The notes under the pieces: generated by a model
Seen by the model: the letters and a program-made list of their open reading frames with translations, nothing else
Told to the model about the DNA's origin: nothing
Databases searched by the model: none
Shown here: positions 25,493-33,451 of the stretch, in pieces
Layout of the letters: every line of letters begins with the position of its first letter
How positions within the stretch are numbered: the stretch's first letter is position 1
Position numbers and translations under genes: made by a program
Assembly (NCBI GenBank): GCA_900544875.1
Contig: UQWS01000001.1
Span: 1 to 64,000 of the forward strand
Length of the DNA: 64,000 bases
Source of the DNA: an uncultured Collinsella sp.
GTDB taxonomy: Bacteria; Actinomycetota; Coriobacteriia; Coriobacteriales; Coriobacteriaceae
Reading direction: 5' to 3'

Positions 25493-28066
25493 CTAGAACG
25501 TCTGCTCGTAGTCGCTGTGTTTTTTGGCCGAACGCACCAGGAACTCCTGGTTGGTGTTGGTGCCCTTAAGACCCTTGATAAACGATGCGGCCGCGCGCTC
25601 GGTGTTGTTCATGCCGGCAAGAATGCGACGCAGACCAAAGACAAACGGACGCATCTGCTCGTCGACCAACAGATCCTCGTTACGCGTACCGGAGGCAACG
25701 GGGTCGATAGCCGGGAAGATGCGGCGGTCGGCCAGGTCGCGGTCGAGCTTAAGCTCCATGTTGCCGGTGCCCTTGAACTCCTCGAAAATGACCTCGTCCA
25801 TCTTGGAACCGGTGTCGATAAGGGCAGAGGCCAGGATGGTGAGCGAGCCGCCGTTCTCGATATTGCGGGCTGCACCCAGGAAGCGCTTGGGCGGATACAA
25901 TGCCGCCGAATCGACGCCGCCCGAAAGGATGCGGCCTGAGGCGGGCGCCGCCAAGTTGTAGGCGCGGGCGAGGCGCGTGATGGAGTCGAGCACCACCACG
26001 ACGTCGCCACCCAGCTCTACGATGCGCTTGGCGCGCTCGATGACGAGCTCTGCCACGCGGGTGTGGTTGTCGGCAGGCATATCGAAGGTCGACGCCACAA
26101 CCTCACCCTTGATAGAACGCTGCATATCGGTGACCTCTTCGGGGCGCTCGTCGACGAGCAGGCAGATGAGGTGCACCTCGGGGTTGTTAATCGAGATGGA
26201 CTGGCAGATCTTCTTGAGGATCGTGGTCTTGCCGGCCTTGGGCGGGGACACGATCAGGCCGCGCTGGCCCTTGCCGATCGGTGACACGATGTCGATGGCG
26301 CGACCGGTAATAGAGTCCTTGCCGTGCTCCATGCGCAGCGGCTCGTTGGGATAGACCGGGGTGAGGTCGCCGAACTTGGGACGGTTGCGAATCTGCTCGG
26401 GGTCCAGACCGTTGACGGTCGTGATTTTGGCGAGGCCGGCGCGCTTGTCGCCGCCGCGCGAAGGACGCAGCGAGCCCTCGATGACGTCGCCCGTGCGCAG
26501 GCGCGCGGAGCGGATGAGGTAGGCGGGCACGAAGGCGTCGTCGTTGGACTTCATGTAGCCATGGGCGTGGATGATGCCGGAGCTGTCCGGGCGAATCTGC
26601 AGAATGCCCTTGATGTCGCGGAAGCCCTCGGCCTTCGCAGCGGTGACGTAGATTTCCTCGACGAGCTCAGCCTTCTTTTTGCCGGTCGTCTCGATCTCGA
26701 ACTCTTTTGCCTTCTCGCGCAGCTCGGCGACCTTCATGGCCGCAAGCTCCTCGCGCGAAAGCGTTGGCTCGGTGGGAGCGGCATTACGCTCCTTGTTGCG
26801 TTGCTTGCGATCGCGCTGGCGGTTGCGACGGTCGTTGTTGCGCTCGTCCTTGCGCTCGTTGCGCTCCTCGTTGCGCTTGTGCTGGCGACGGTTGGGGCGA
26901 GCGCCGTCTTCGCCCTCGGCGGGGGCGGCACCATCGGTTGCGGTGGTGTCAACATTGGCCGCAGCGGCGTCATTGGCCTCGGCGCCAGAATCAACCTGCG
27001 CTTCGACATCAGCATGCTGCTCGGCGGCCTTGGCCTTAACGGACTTCTTGCGACCGCGCTTGGGCTTCTCGGATGCAGGCTGTTCGACGTCCTGGGGCTC
27101 GACGGCATCAGTCGATGCATCGGCGGTCGTCTCGGCGGAATCCTCGGACGCACCCTTCTTGGCAGCCTTAGCCTTGGACGTGCGCTTAGCAGCAGTGCGA
27201 CGGCTGCGACCGGGACGGACGTCGGCGGGCTCGGCATCGGCAGAAACGGCCTCGGAAGTCGTGGCATCCTGGACGGGTGCATCGGCAGCAGTTGAGGACT
27301 TGGCAGTCGCCGCAGCATCCCGAGCGGCAGCGGCTGCGGCTGCGGCCTTCTCGGCCTCGACAAAGGCCTTGGGCTTGCGACCGCGACGGTGCGGGCGCAA
27401 AGCCGGATCGACAACGGGAACTTCGCTGGCCTCGACAGGCGCAGCGGGCTCAACAGGCGATGTGCCCTCCCCTGCCGCGGAACGGACCGAAGCCTCAGTG
27501 GGCTCGGGGGTTACCTGTTCAGCAACCTGCTCGGCCTTAGCAGCCGTGCGACGGCGTGTGCGCGGTGCCGGCTTCTCGGTCGGCTGGTCGGCGGCAAGAA
27601 CCTCGGTGGCGGCAGGAGTCTCGAGTACAGACGGAGCTGCAAGCTCGGTCAGAGCCGCGGCCTCGCGCTCGGCAGCACGACGGCGGGCGCGCACCACCTG
27701 AGCCTCGCTAATCTGCGCCAACGCACGTGCCTGCGCGACCTCATCGGAAATCGGCGCCGAGGAGTCAGCTGCAACGGTGAGCTTGGCGCGCGTCGTGCGC
27801 GTGGTACGGCGCTTTGGCTTGGTGACCTCCTCGCCGTCAGCGGCAGGCTTGGCCGTGCGGCGCATGCGCTTGGGCTTTGCCGGAGCAGCCTCCTCACCAG
27901 TTGCAGGCACGGCCTTCTCAGCCGCTACAGGCATAGGCGTCGAAGCAGCCTTAGGCGTCTCAGGAGCCGAGGCTTGCGCGGGCGCCGCGACCTGGTCCGA
28001 CGCAACCGGTGCAGCGGGAGCGGCCTGCGTCGTCGTTATTTCGTTTTCTTGCTGTTGATCAGACAC
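25493..28066 (-). CDS. rho: Transcription termination factor Rho with very long N-terminal extension
   Basis: Hexameric RNA-dependent helicase that ends transcription, 857 residues against about 420 in E. coli. Residues 1 to about 435 are an Ala/Pro/Glu-rich region with blocks such as KPKRMRRTAKP and KPKRGRKKSVKAKA and a strongly basic RNRQRDRKQRNKERN stretch, as in extended actinobacterial Rho. Then come the Rho_N domain (REELAAMKVAELREKAKEF), the cold-shock RNA-binding fold (GIIHAHGYMKSNDDAFVP), Walker A SPPKAGKTTILKK near residue 610, LLVDERPEEVTDMQRS, and Walker B VVVVLDSITRLARAY. The C-terminus has the R-loop stretch GSLTILASALIDTGSKMDEV. The start has no competing upstream ATG. Monocistronic by appearance. 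Confidence 0.97.
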   Translation of the reverse strand: MSDQQQENEITTTQAAPAAPVASDQVAAPAQASAPETPKAASTPMPVAAEKAVPATGEEAAPAKPKRMRRTAKPAADGEEVTKPKRRTTRTTRAKLTVAADSSAPISDEVAQARALAQISEAQVVRARRRAAEREAAALTELAAPSVLETPAATEVLAADQPTEKPAPRTRRRTAAKAEQVAEQVTPEPTEASVRSAAGEGTSPVEPAAPVEASEVPVVDPALRPHRRGRKPKAFVEAEKAAAAAAAARDAAATAKSSTAADAPVQDATTSEAVSADAEPADVRPGRSRRTAAKRTSKAKAAKKGASEDSAETTADASTDAVEPQDVEQPASEKPKRGRKKSVKAKAAEQHADVEAQVDSGAEANDAAAANVDTTATDGAAPAEGEDGARPNRRQHKRNEERNERKDERNNDRRNRQRDRKQRNKERNAAPTEPTLSREELAAMKVAELREKAKEFEIETTGKKKAELVEEIYVTAAKAEGFRDIKGILQIRPDSSGIIHAHGYMKSNDDAFVPAYLIRSARLRTGDVIEGSLRPSRGGDKRAGLAKITTVNGLDPEQIRNRPKFGDLTPVYPNEPLRMEHGKDSITGRAIDIVSPIGKGQRGLIVSPPKAGKTTILKKICQSISINNPEVHLICLLVDERPEEVTDMQRSIKGEVVASTFDMPADNHTRVAELVIERAKRIVELGGDVVVVLDSITRLARAYNLAAPASGRILSGGVDSAALYPPKRFLGAARNIENGGSLTILASALIDTGSKMDEVIFEEFKGTGNMELKLDRDLADRRIFPAIDPVASGTRNEDLLVDEQMRPFVFGLRRILAGMNNTERAAASFIKGLKGTNTNQEFLVRSAKKHSDYEQTF

Positions 28067-28240
28067 AGTGTTTGCTCAACTTTCTTTTCAAGCCCTGTGA
28101 TCACATGCTCCCTGCATAAACCTTCAGGGCGGCTAAACAGTCTAGTTCCGTTCAAAACGACGGACATCATTGATCTGTATCGAGATGATTGCGTCAACTA
28201 CGCAGCGTTAGTGTAACACAACCGCCGCCACCTGCAACTT

Positions 28241-28289
28241 AGTCATTGGGGGCGTTCTTAAACGACTAGTCAAAAGGGACACTCTTTGG
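28241..28289 (+). repeat. Dispersed repeat, ATTGGGGACGTT family (copy 1)
   Basis: Matches 47526-47572 closely: both run from AGTCATTGGGG through CGTT(C/T)TTAAACGACTA to GGGACACTCTT. Located in the non-coding space upstream of rho. Confidence 0.75.
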
Positions 28290-28321
28290 TCTACCACCCA
28301 CAAATCAGACTGCCTCCGCCA

Positions 28322-28471
28322 AAACTATGGCGGTTTACTACGACGAATCGATCAACCGCGACCACTCCGAAACATGTTGAACTAAAACCGCAGGTAGATG
28401 CCTTGCGCTTTTTTGCGAAAAGCCGGCGTGGTTGGAAATTCCCAATTCATCGTAGTAAACCGGCATAGTTT
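28322..28471. repeat. Large inverted repeat (27-bp arms) between rho and argS
   Basis: Arm 28322-28348 is the reverse complement of 28445-28471 with two mismatches; both contain GGTTTACTACGA (or complement). The 96-bp centre has no gene. Could be a small non-autonomous mobile element or a structured transcript; no target-site duplication is evident. Confidence 0.8.
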
Positions 28472-28516
28472 CGTATTTCCAGCAGTTCCAAATTCGTCAA
28501 TACGTCGGCATTTGCG

Positions 28517-28549
28517 AAAAAAGCCCGACCTCCGTGGGAGATCGGGCTT
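28517..28549 (-). terminator. argS terminator
   Basis: Minus strand: AAGCCCGATCTCC pairs with GGAGGTCGGGCTT (one U-G pair, loop CAC), followed by TTTTTTC. It lies about 46 bp after the argS stop. Confidence 0.92.
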
Positions 28550-28595
28550 ATAGGGCTCAGTTAAACCAAACCTACACGGTCAAATGACCCGCAGG

Positions 28596-30449
28596 TTACA
28601 TCTGCTCGGGCGCGGAAACGCCAACGAGGGTGAGCACCAGGGCGAGCGTCACGCGGACGGCATCGCAAGCGGCCAGACGGGCACGCGAAAGCTCGGGGTC
28701 GACGGGACGGCCCTCGCTCGGCAGCACCTGGCAGGCAGCGTAGAAGCTGTGGAAGTCACCGGCGAGTTCCTCGGCAAAGTGGGTCAGACGGAACGGGGCG
28801 CGATTGCGAGCACAGCTGGCGATCAGGTCGGTGAGCTCGTTGAGCTTGCGCGAAAGGGCGAGCTCGGTCGGGTCGGTCAGCAGCGAGTAATCGACGTTCT
28901 CACCGATGGCCTTGGCGGCAACGGCCTTCATGCCCATCTCGTCGGCCTGCTCGGCGGTAACGTCGGCGGCACGGCGCAGGATGGAGCACACGCGGGCGTG
29001 AGCATACTGCACGTAATAGACCGGGTTGGAGTTGTCGCGCTTCTTAACGGCCTCGATGTCGAAGTCGACCATCTGGTTGGAGCTCTTGGAGATGAGCGTG
29101 TAGCGAGCGGCATCGGAGCCAACCTCGTCGACGAGCTCCTGAAGGGTCACCATGGTGCCCTTGCGCTTGGACATACGGACGGGCTTGCCGTTACGCAGCA
29201 GGTTGACGAGCTGGCCCAGTAGAACCTCGAACTTGCCGGGGTAACCCAGAGCGTCGCAGACGCAGCGGACGCGCTCGATGTAACCGTGGTGGTCGGCGCC
29301 CCAGATGTCGATGACGTGGTCGACGCGCTGGAACTTATCCCAGTGATAGGCGACGTCGGAGGCGAAGTAGGTGTACTCGCCGTCGGACTTGATCAGGACG
29401 CGGTCCTTGTCGTCGCCCAGATCGGTGGAGCGGAACCACAGGGCGCCGTCCTTGGTGTAGAGGTAGCCCATCTTGTCGAGCTTCTCAAAAGCGCGGTCGA
29501 CGGCGGAGGTGCCGGCGGTCTCGCCCTCGGTGTCCTTCACATACAGCGAGCGCTCGGAGTACCAACGGTCAAAGTCGCAGTTGACGGCGTGGCAGAGGTC
29601 GCGCATGTTATCGACCATCTTTACATAGCCGCGCTCGCGGAAGCTCTCCATGCGCTCCTGAGGATCGGCGTTGACCCACTTATCGCCGTCGGTGCGCCAG
29701 AACTCGGCGGCCTCGTCGATGATGTAGTCGCCGCCGTAAGAGTCCTTGCCCAAGGTCTCGGCAAAGTTGTCCTGATACGGATGGGTCTCGGGGTGCTCGT
29801 CGTTCTCGTCGGCAACAAAGGCGTCACGGTCGGCGATCAGCAGCTTGTGAGCCTCGTCGATATCAACGCCCTGCTTGGCGATGATGTCGGCAAGCTGCAT
29901 ATAGCGCGTGCTGATGGAGTTGCCGAAGGTGTTCATCTGAGAGCCGTGGTCATTGATGTAGAACTCACGCTGGATCTCATAGCCGGCGTGGTCCATAACG
30001 CGGCAGAGCGAATCGCCCAGCGCGGCCCAGCGGCCGTGGCCGATGTGCATGGGACCGACGGGGTTGGCGGAAACGAACTCGACCTGGGTCTTCAGGCCAC
30101 CACCGACGTTGGACTTAGCGAAGTCCATGCCCTTCTCGCGAGCCTCGCCAAAGATGGCATTCTTGACGGCAACGGAGAGGTAGAAGTTGATGAAACCGGG
30201 GCCTGCGATCTCAACCTTCTCGATCGCGGGATCCTCGGGCATATGGGCAACGATGGCCTCGGCGATCTTGCGCGGGGCGCAGTGGGCCAGCTTGGCGGAC
30301 TTCAGGGCCATGGTAGAGGTCCACTCGCCATGAGAAGTGTCAGCCGGTCGCTCGATAGCGCAATCGTCAAGTTCAAATGCGGAAAGGTCGCCGGCCTCCT
30401 GGGCCGCAGCAAGCGCAGCGCGTACCAGCTCTTCAATCTTCTCGGGCAT
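28596..30449 (-). CDS. argS: Arginyl-tRNA synthetase
   Basis: Class I synthetase of 617 residues that charges tRNA-Arg. The N-terminal Add1-like domain is followed by the HIGH-type motif GPMHIGHGRWAALGDSL and the KMSKS-type motif VRMSKRKGTMVTLQEL. A C-terminal anticodon-binding helical domain ends in LVGVSAPEQM, with the typical terminal methionine. The ATG at 30449 is chosen because AAGGAGGATCT precedes it; the frame opens at 30539. Single gene with a strong terminator. The upstream interval has several TGCATA-type palindromes that might be regulator sites. Confidence 0.97.
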   Translation of the reverse strand: MPEKIEELVRAALAAAQEAGDLSAFELDDCAIERPADTSHGEWTSTMALKSAKLAHCAPRKIAEAIVAHMPEDPAIEKVEIAGPGFINFYLSVAVKNAIFGEAREKGMDFAKSNVGGGLKTQVEFVSANPVGPMHIGHGRWAALGDSLCRVMDHAGYEIQREFYINDHGSQMNTFGNSISTRYMQLADIIAKQGVDIDEAHKLLIADRDAFVADENDEHPETHPYQDNFAETLGKDSYGGDYIIDEAAEFWRTDGDKWVNADPQERMESFRERGYVKMVDNMRDLCHAVNCDFDRWYSERSLYVKDTEGETAGTSAVDRAFEKLDKMGYLYTKDGALWFRSTDLGDDKDRVLIKSDGEYTYFASDVAYHWDKFQRVDHVIDIWGADHHGYIERVRCVCDALGYPGKFEVLLGQLVNLLRNGKPVRMSKRKGTMVTLQELVDEVGSDAARYTLISKSSNQMVDFDIEAVKKRDNSNPVYYVQYAHARVCSILRRAADVTAEQADEMGMKAVAAKAIGENVDYSLLTDPTELALSRKLNELTDLIASCARNRAPFRLTHFAEELAGDFHSFYAACQVLPSEGRPVDPELSRARLAACDAVRVTLALVLTLVGVSAPEQM

Positions 30450-30791
30450 AGATCCTCCTTGTGTTAAAGCCCCCGAGCTCTTGGTCACTCGTAGGGCAAA
30501 AGCCAGAGTTTGTAGCACTCTATCACAAGCGACGGGCACTGTCGCAGGGTAAAGCTAATAGATATTGCATATGCACAAAAATGACTACAGCTTGCATGGA
30601 GTCACTCAAAGATGCCGGTCTGCCTGCAGATTATGCAGGCGTTGAAAATGCATAAAGGTGTGAATGAGCTGTGTCTTTTATCGAATACTCTTACCTATCA
30701 GAATTGTGTGCTTTTCCTGCATAAAGTAAGGGTTTGCGCACGTCAGCGTGTTATTCTAGACATACGTAAATTCGTATAAGTTGGAGGTAGC
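30450..30791. promoter_or_regulatory. Divergent argS/carD-like control region with TGCAT-type palindromes
   Basis: No gene here. It holds TGCATATGCA (30566-30575), the dyad GCCTGCA/TGCAGGC (30622-30640), and two TGCATAAA sites (30649-30656, 30718-30725). Such AT-centred TGCAT elements resemble actinobacterial arginine-repressor boxes, which would suit argS, but the match is loose. No promoter can be fixed with confidence. Confidence 0.35.
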
Positions 30792-31277
30792 ATGTTCTCA
30801 ATCGGTCAACACGTCATTCATCCGGGTCAGGGAGTCTGCACCGTCGTCGGTTTTAGGGACGACACGCCGCAGCCCATGCTGTTGCTCGAGACCAAGCAGG
30901 GACATGCGCAGACGATCCTCATGTACCCCGTGGCGCAGGCCGATCGTTTGCATGCCGCCATCTCCCAACAAGATGCCGAGCACCTGCTGAGCCACTATGA
31001 CGAGCTGGAGTGCGACACCTTTACCGAGCGCAACAGCTCGCTTGAGGAGACGCACTTTAAGCAGCAGCTCAAGCTGGGCGCGCCCGAGACGGTCCGCGTG
31101 GCAAAGACCATGATGCACCGCATTCGCCAGGCCGAGGAAGCTGATAAAAAGCCCAGCTCTTACTACATGCGCGTACTCAAGGAGGCCAAGCGCCGCTCCA
31201 TTGAGGAGTTCGCCGTGGCCCTGGGCGTCACCGAAGAGGACGCCGAAGCCCGCCTAGCCCAAGCCGCCCTCAACTAA
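30792..31277 (+). CDS. CarD-family RNA-polymerase-binding regulator
   Basis: A 161-residue CarD/TRCF RID-domain protein. The N-terminus MFSIGQHVIHPGQGVCTVVGF and MLLLETKQGHAQTILMYPV match the Tudor-like RNAP-interacting domain. The C-terminal half is helical (LEETHFKQQLKLGAPETV, IRQAEEADKKPSSYYMRVL), as in CarD proteins that stabilise open promoter complexes. TTGGAGG precedes the ATG. It ends 13 bp before one of the ACCACCACAAAGG palindromes, which probably acts as its terminator. Shorter CarD relatives also occur in Firmicutes, where the role is less clear. Confidence 0.87.
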   Translation: MFSIGQHVIHPGQGVCTVVGFRDDTPQPMLLLETKQGHAQTILMYPVAQADRLHAAISQQDAEHLLSHYDELECDTFTERNSSLEETHFKQQLKLGAPETVRVAKTMMHRIRQAEEADKKPSSYYMRVLKEAKRRSIEEFAVALGVTEEDAEARLAQAALN

Positions 31278-31289
31278 CCCATCCGCGCC

Positions 31290-31332
31290 AAAACCACCAC
31301 AAAGGGGACAGGCACCTTTGTGGTGGTTTTTT
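31290..31332 (+). repeat. ACCACCACAAAGG palindrome, copy a (terminator of the carD-like gene)
   Basis: Perfect 16-bp arms AAAACCACCACAAAGG (31290-31305) and CCTTTGTGGTGGTTTT (31315-31330) around GGACAGGCA, with more T after it. Lies 13 bp past a stop codon. Confidence 0.93.
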
Positions 31333-31393
31333 CGTTCTAGTCGTTCTAGTAGTATTCATTCTTAGCGATACCTACGAGCACAAGGAGCCTCTT

Positions 31394-31993
31394 ATGGCAG
31401 AGCCACTTACCGCCGGAATCACCCGCGACCGTGCGTTCGAACTGCTCAACGAGCACAACAAGGACCCGTTCCACATCACCCATGGCGAAACGGTCGAGGG
31501 CACCATGCGCTACTTTGCGCGCGAGTTCGACCCCGAGAACGAGGAGTTTTGGGGCATCGTCGGCCTGCTGCACGACCTGGATTGGGAGGAGCATGAGGAT
31601 GACCCCATGAACCACACCATCTATGCGGCCGAGATCCTCGAGGGCGAGGGCGCCTCTCCCGAGCTCATTCGCGCCATCCAGACGCACACGTCCGATTTCA
31701 ACACCTCGCTGCCCAAGCCCGAACTGCAGATGGAAAAGATACTGTTCGCCTGCGACGAGCTCACCGGCCTGATCGGAGCCGCCGTCGTCATGCGCCCGAG
31801 CAAGAGCGTCATGGACTTTACGACCAAGTCGCTCAAGAAGAAGTTCAAGGACAAGCGCTTTGCCGCCGGCTGCTCGCGTGACGTGATTTCGCAGGGCGCC
31901 GAGATGCTGGGCTGGGAGCTTCCCGAGCTCTTCGACCGTACCATCGCGGCCATGCAATCCTTCGCTCCCGATCGCGACACCTTCCAGGCCTAA
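31394..31993 (+). CDS. HD-domain hydrolase
   Basis: A 199-residue HD-superfamily metal-dependent phosphohydrolase. HITHGETVEGTMRYFA supplies the first histidine, GLLHDLDWEEHEDDP the HD pair, and NHTIYAAEIL and QTHTSDF further ligands; the closing aspartate is probably in FACDELTGL. Related genes are annotated as HDIG or hydrolase without a known substrate. AAGGAG precedes the ATG. It stands alone between two repeat palindromes (31290 and 31998), the second giving its terminator. Function in the cell is unknown. Confidence 0.82.
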   Translation: MAEPLTAGITRDRAFELLNEHNKDPFHITHGETVEGTMRYFAREFDPENEEFWGIVGLLHDLDWEEHEDDPMNHTIYAAEILEGEGASPELIRAIQTHTSDFNTSLPKPELQMEKILFACDELTGLIGAAVVMRPSKSVMDFTTKSLKKKFKDKRFAAGCSRDVISQGAEMLGWELPELFDRTIAAMQSFAPDRDTFQA

Positions 31994-31997
31994 TTCC

Positions 31998-32040
31998 AAA
32001 ACCATCACAAAGGGGACAGGCACCTTTGTGGTGGTTTTTG
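31998..32040 (+). repeat. ACCACCACAAAGG palindrome, copy b (terminator of the HD gene)
   Basis: Left arm AAAACCATCACAAAGG (31998-32013), right arm CCTTTGTGGTGGTTTT (32023-32038), loop GGACAGGCA. The single change forms a U-G pair in the plus-strand RNA, consistent with use as the HD-gene terminator. Confidence 0.9.
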
Positions 32041-32052
32041 TTTGCGCGGGCG

Positions 32053-33339
32053 TTAGGGGCGGACCTGGCCGGTGCCTCGGAGCTTGTATTTGTAGGTGGT
32101 GAGGGCCTCGGCGGCAAAGGGGCCGCGGGCGTGGAGCTTTTGGGTCGAGATGCCGATCTCGGCGCCCAGGCCAAACTCGCCGCCGTCGGTGAAGCGCGTG
32201 CTGGCGTTGGCATACACGGCCGAGGCATCGACCGCGTCCAGGAAGCGCTCGCAGGCATCCTCGTCCTCGGCAACGATGGCCTCGGAGTGCATGGTGCCGT
32301 AGCGGTTGATGTGCGCGATGGCTTCGTCCTCGTTCGCCACGACCTTCACGCTCATCTCGAGCGCCAGATACTCGCGGCCCCAGTCCTCCTCAGTCGCGGC
32401 AACATAGTCGTCGCCCTCGGCAAGCCCGGCGGCAGCGCATGCGGCGCACGTGGCCTCGTCGCCGTGAATCAGCACGCCGTGGTCGTGCAGCACGGCAACA
32501 ACCGCAGGCAAAAACACATTGGCCACAGCATGGTCGACCAGCAGCGACTCGGCGGCATTGCACACGCCCACGCGCTGCGTCTTAGCGTTGACGATAATAT
32601 TGAGCGCTTTATCGAAGTCGGCGGATTCATGCACGTAGATGTGGCAGTTGCCCGTGCCCGTCTCGATCACCGGCACAAGCGACTCGCGCACGCAGCGCTG
32701 GATCAGGCCCGCACCGCCGCGCGGAATGAGTACGTCGACAATACCGCGGAGCTTCATGAGCTCGCCAGTGGCCTCGCGGTCGGTGGACTCGATCATCGAC
32801 ACGGCCTCGCGCGGGAAGCCCTTGGCCTCGAGCGCATCGGCCAGCAGCTCAGAAATCATGGCACACGAGTGATAGGCCAGCGAGCCGCCGCGCAGAATAC
32901 AGGCGTTGCCGGTACGGATGCAGATGCCCGCGGCGTCGGCCGTCACGTTGGGACGCGCCTCGTAAACCATGGCGACCAGGCCCAGCGGCACACTCACACG
33001 GGTCAGGTCCACGCCGCTTGCAAGCACGCGGTGGTCGAGCACGCGGCCTACGGGATCGGGCAGCTCGGCGAGCTTTTCCAGGCCGGCGGCCATGCCCTCG
33101 ACGCGCTCAGGCGTCAGCAGCAGACGATCGAGCAGTCCGGCCGAGGTACCCGCATCGCGCGCGGCGGACATATCGAGCTCGTTGGCGGCGACGATGGAGT
33201 CGACACCGTTGCGCAGCGCTGCGGCCATGGCGCGCACGGCCTCCTGGCGCTGTTCATCGCTCGCCGTGGCAAGCGAGGCCGACGCTGCCTTGGCGGCAAC
33301 GGCAAGATCGTGGACATACGTGGCTATATCGACCGACAT
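32053..33339 (-). CDS. proA: Gamma-glutamyl phosphate reductase (glutamate-5-semialdehyde dehydrogenase)
   Basis: NADPH-dependent second step of proline synthesis, 428 residues. VYEARPNVTADAAGICI and GNACILRGGSLAYHS are typical of the N-terminal part, and the catalytic cysteine is in RVGVCNAAESLLVD. The C-terminus carries GTMHSEAIVAEDEDACERF and TRFTDGGEFGLGAEIGIST. AGAAAGGG precedes the ATG. It shares direction with proB, but a convergent peptidase gene lies between them, so it must have its own promoter in the 110-bp space upstream. No separate hairpin is obvious other than repeat copy b on its 3' side. Confidence 0.96.
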   Translation of the reverse strand: MSVDIATYVHDLAVAAKAASASLATASDEQRQEAVRAMAAALRNGVDSIVAANELDMSAARDAGTSAGLLDRLLLTPERVEGMAAGLEKLAELPDPVGRVLDHRVLASGVDLTRVSVPLGLVAMVYEARPNVTADAAGICIRTGNACILRGGSLAYHSCAMISELLADALEAKGFPREAVSMIESTDREATGELMKLRGIVDVLIPRGGAGLIQRCVRESLVPVIETGTGNCHIYVHESADFDKALNIIVNAKTQRVGVCNAAESLLVDHAVANVFLPAVVAVLHDHGVLIHGDEATCAACAAAGLAEGDDYVAATEEDWGREYLALEMSVKVVANEDEAIAHINRYGTMHSEAIVAEDEDACERFLDAVDASAVYANASTRFTDGGEFGLGAEIGISTQKLHARGPFAAEALTTYKYKLRGTGQVRP

Positions 33340-33451
33340 GGGCGGCCCTTTCTCCTAGAAGTTTGCAACCATGGTAGCCGATTTGCGCATGGCCTCGCCC
33401 GCGGCGGTAGAATTGGTCAACCCGAAACACCGCAACGAACGGAAGACTCAC

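Noticed and set aside
26324..27295. Long plus-strand frame opposite rho
   Set aside because: Antisense shadow of the GC-rich rho gene; its composition follows the complementary codons and it has no domain.
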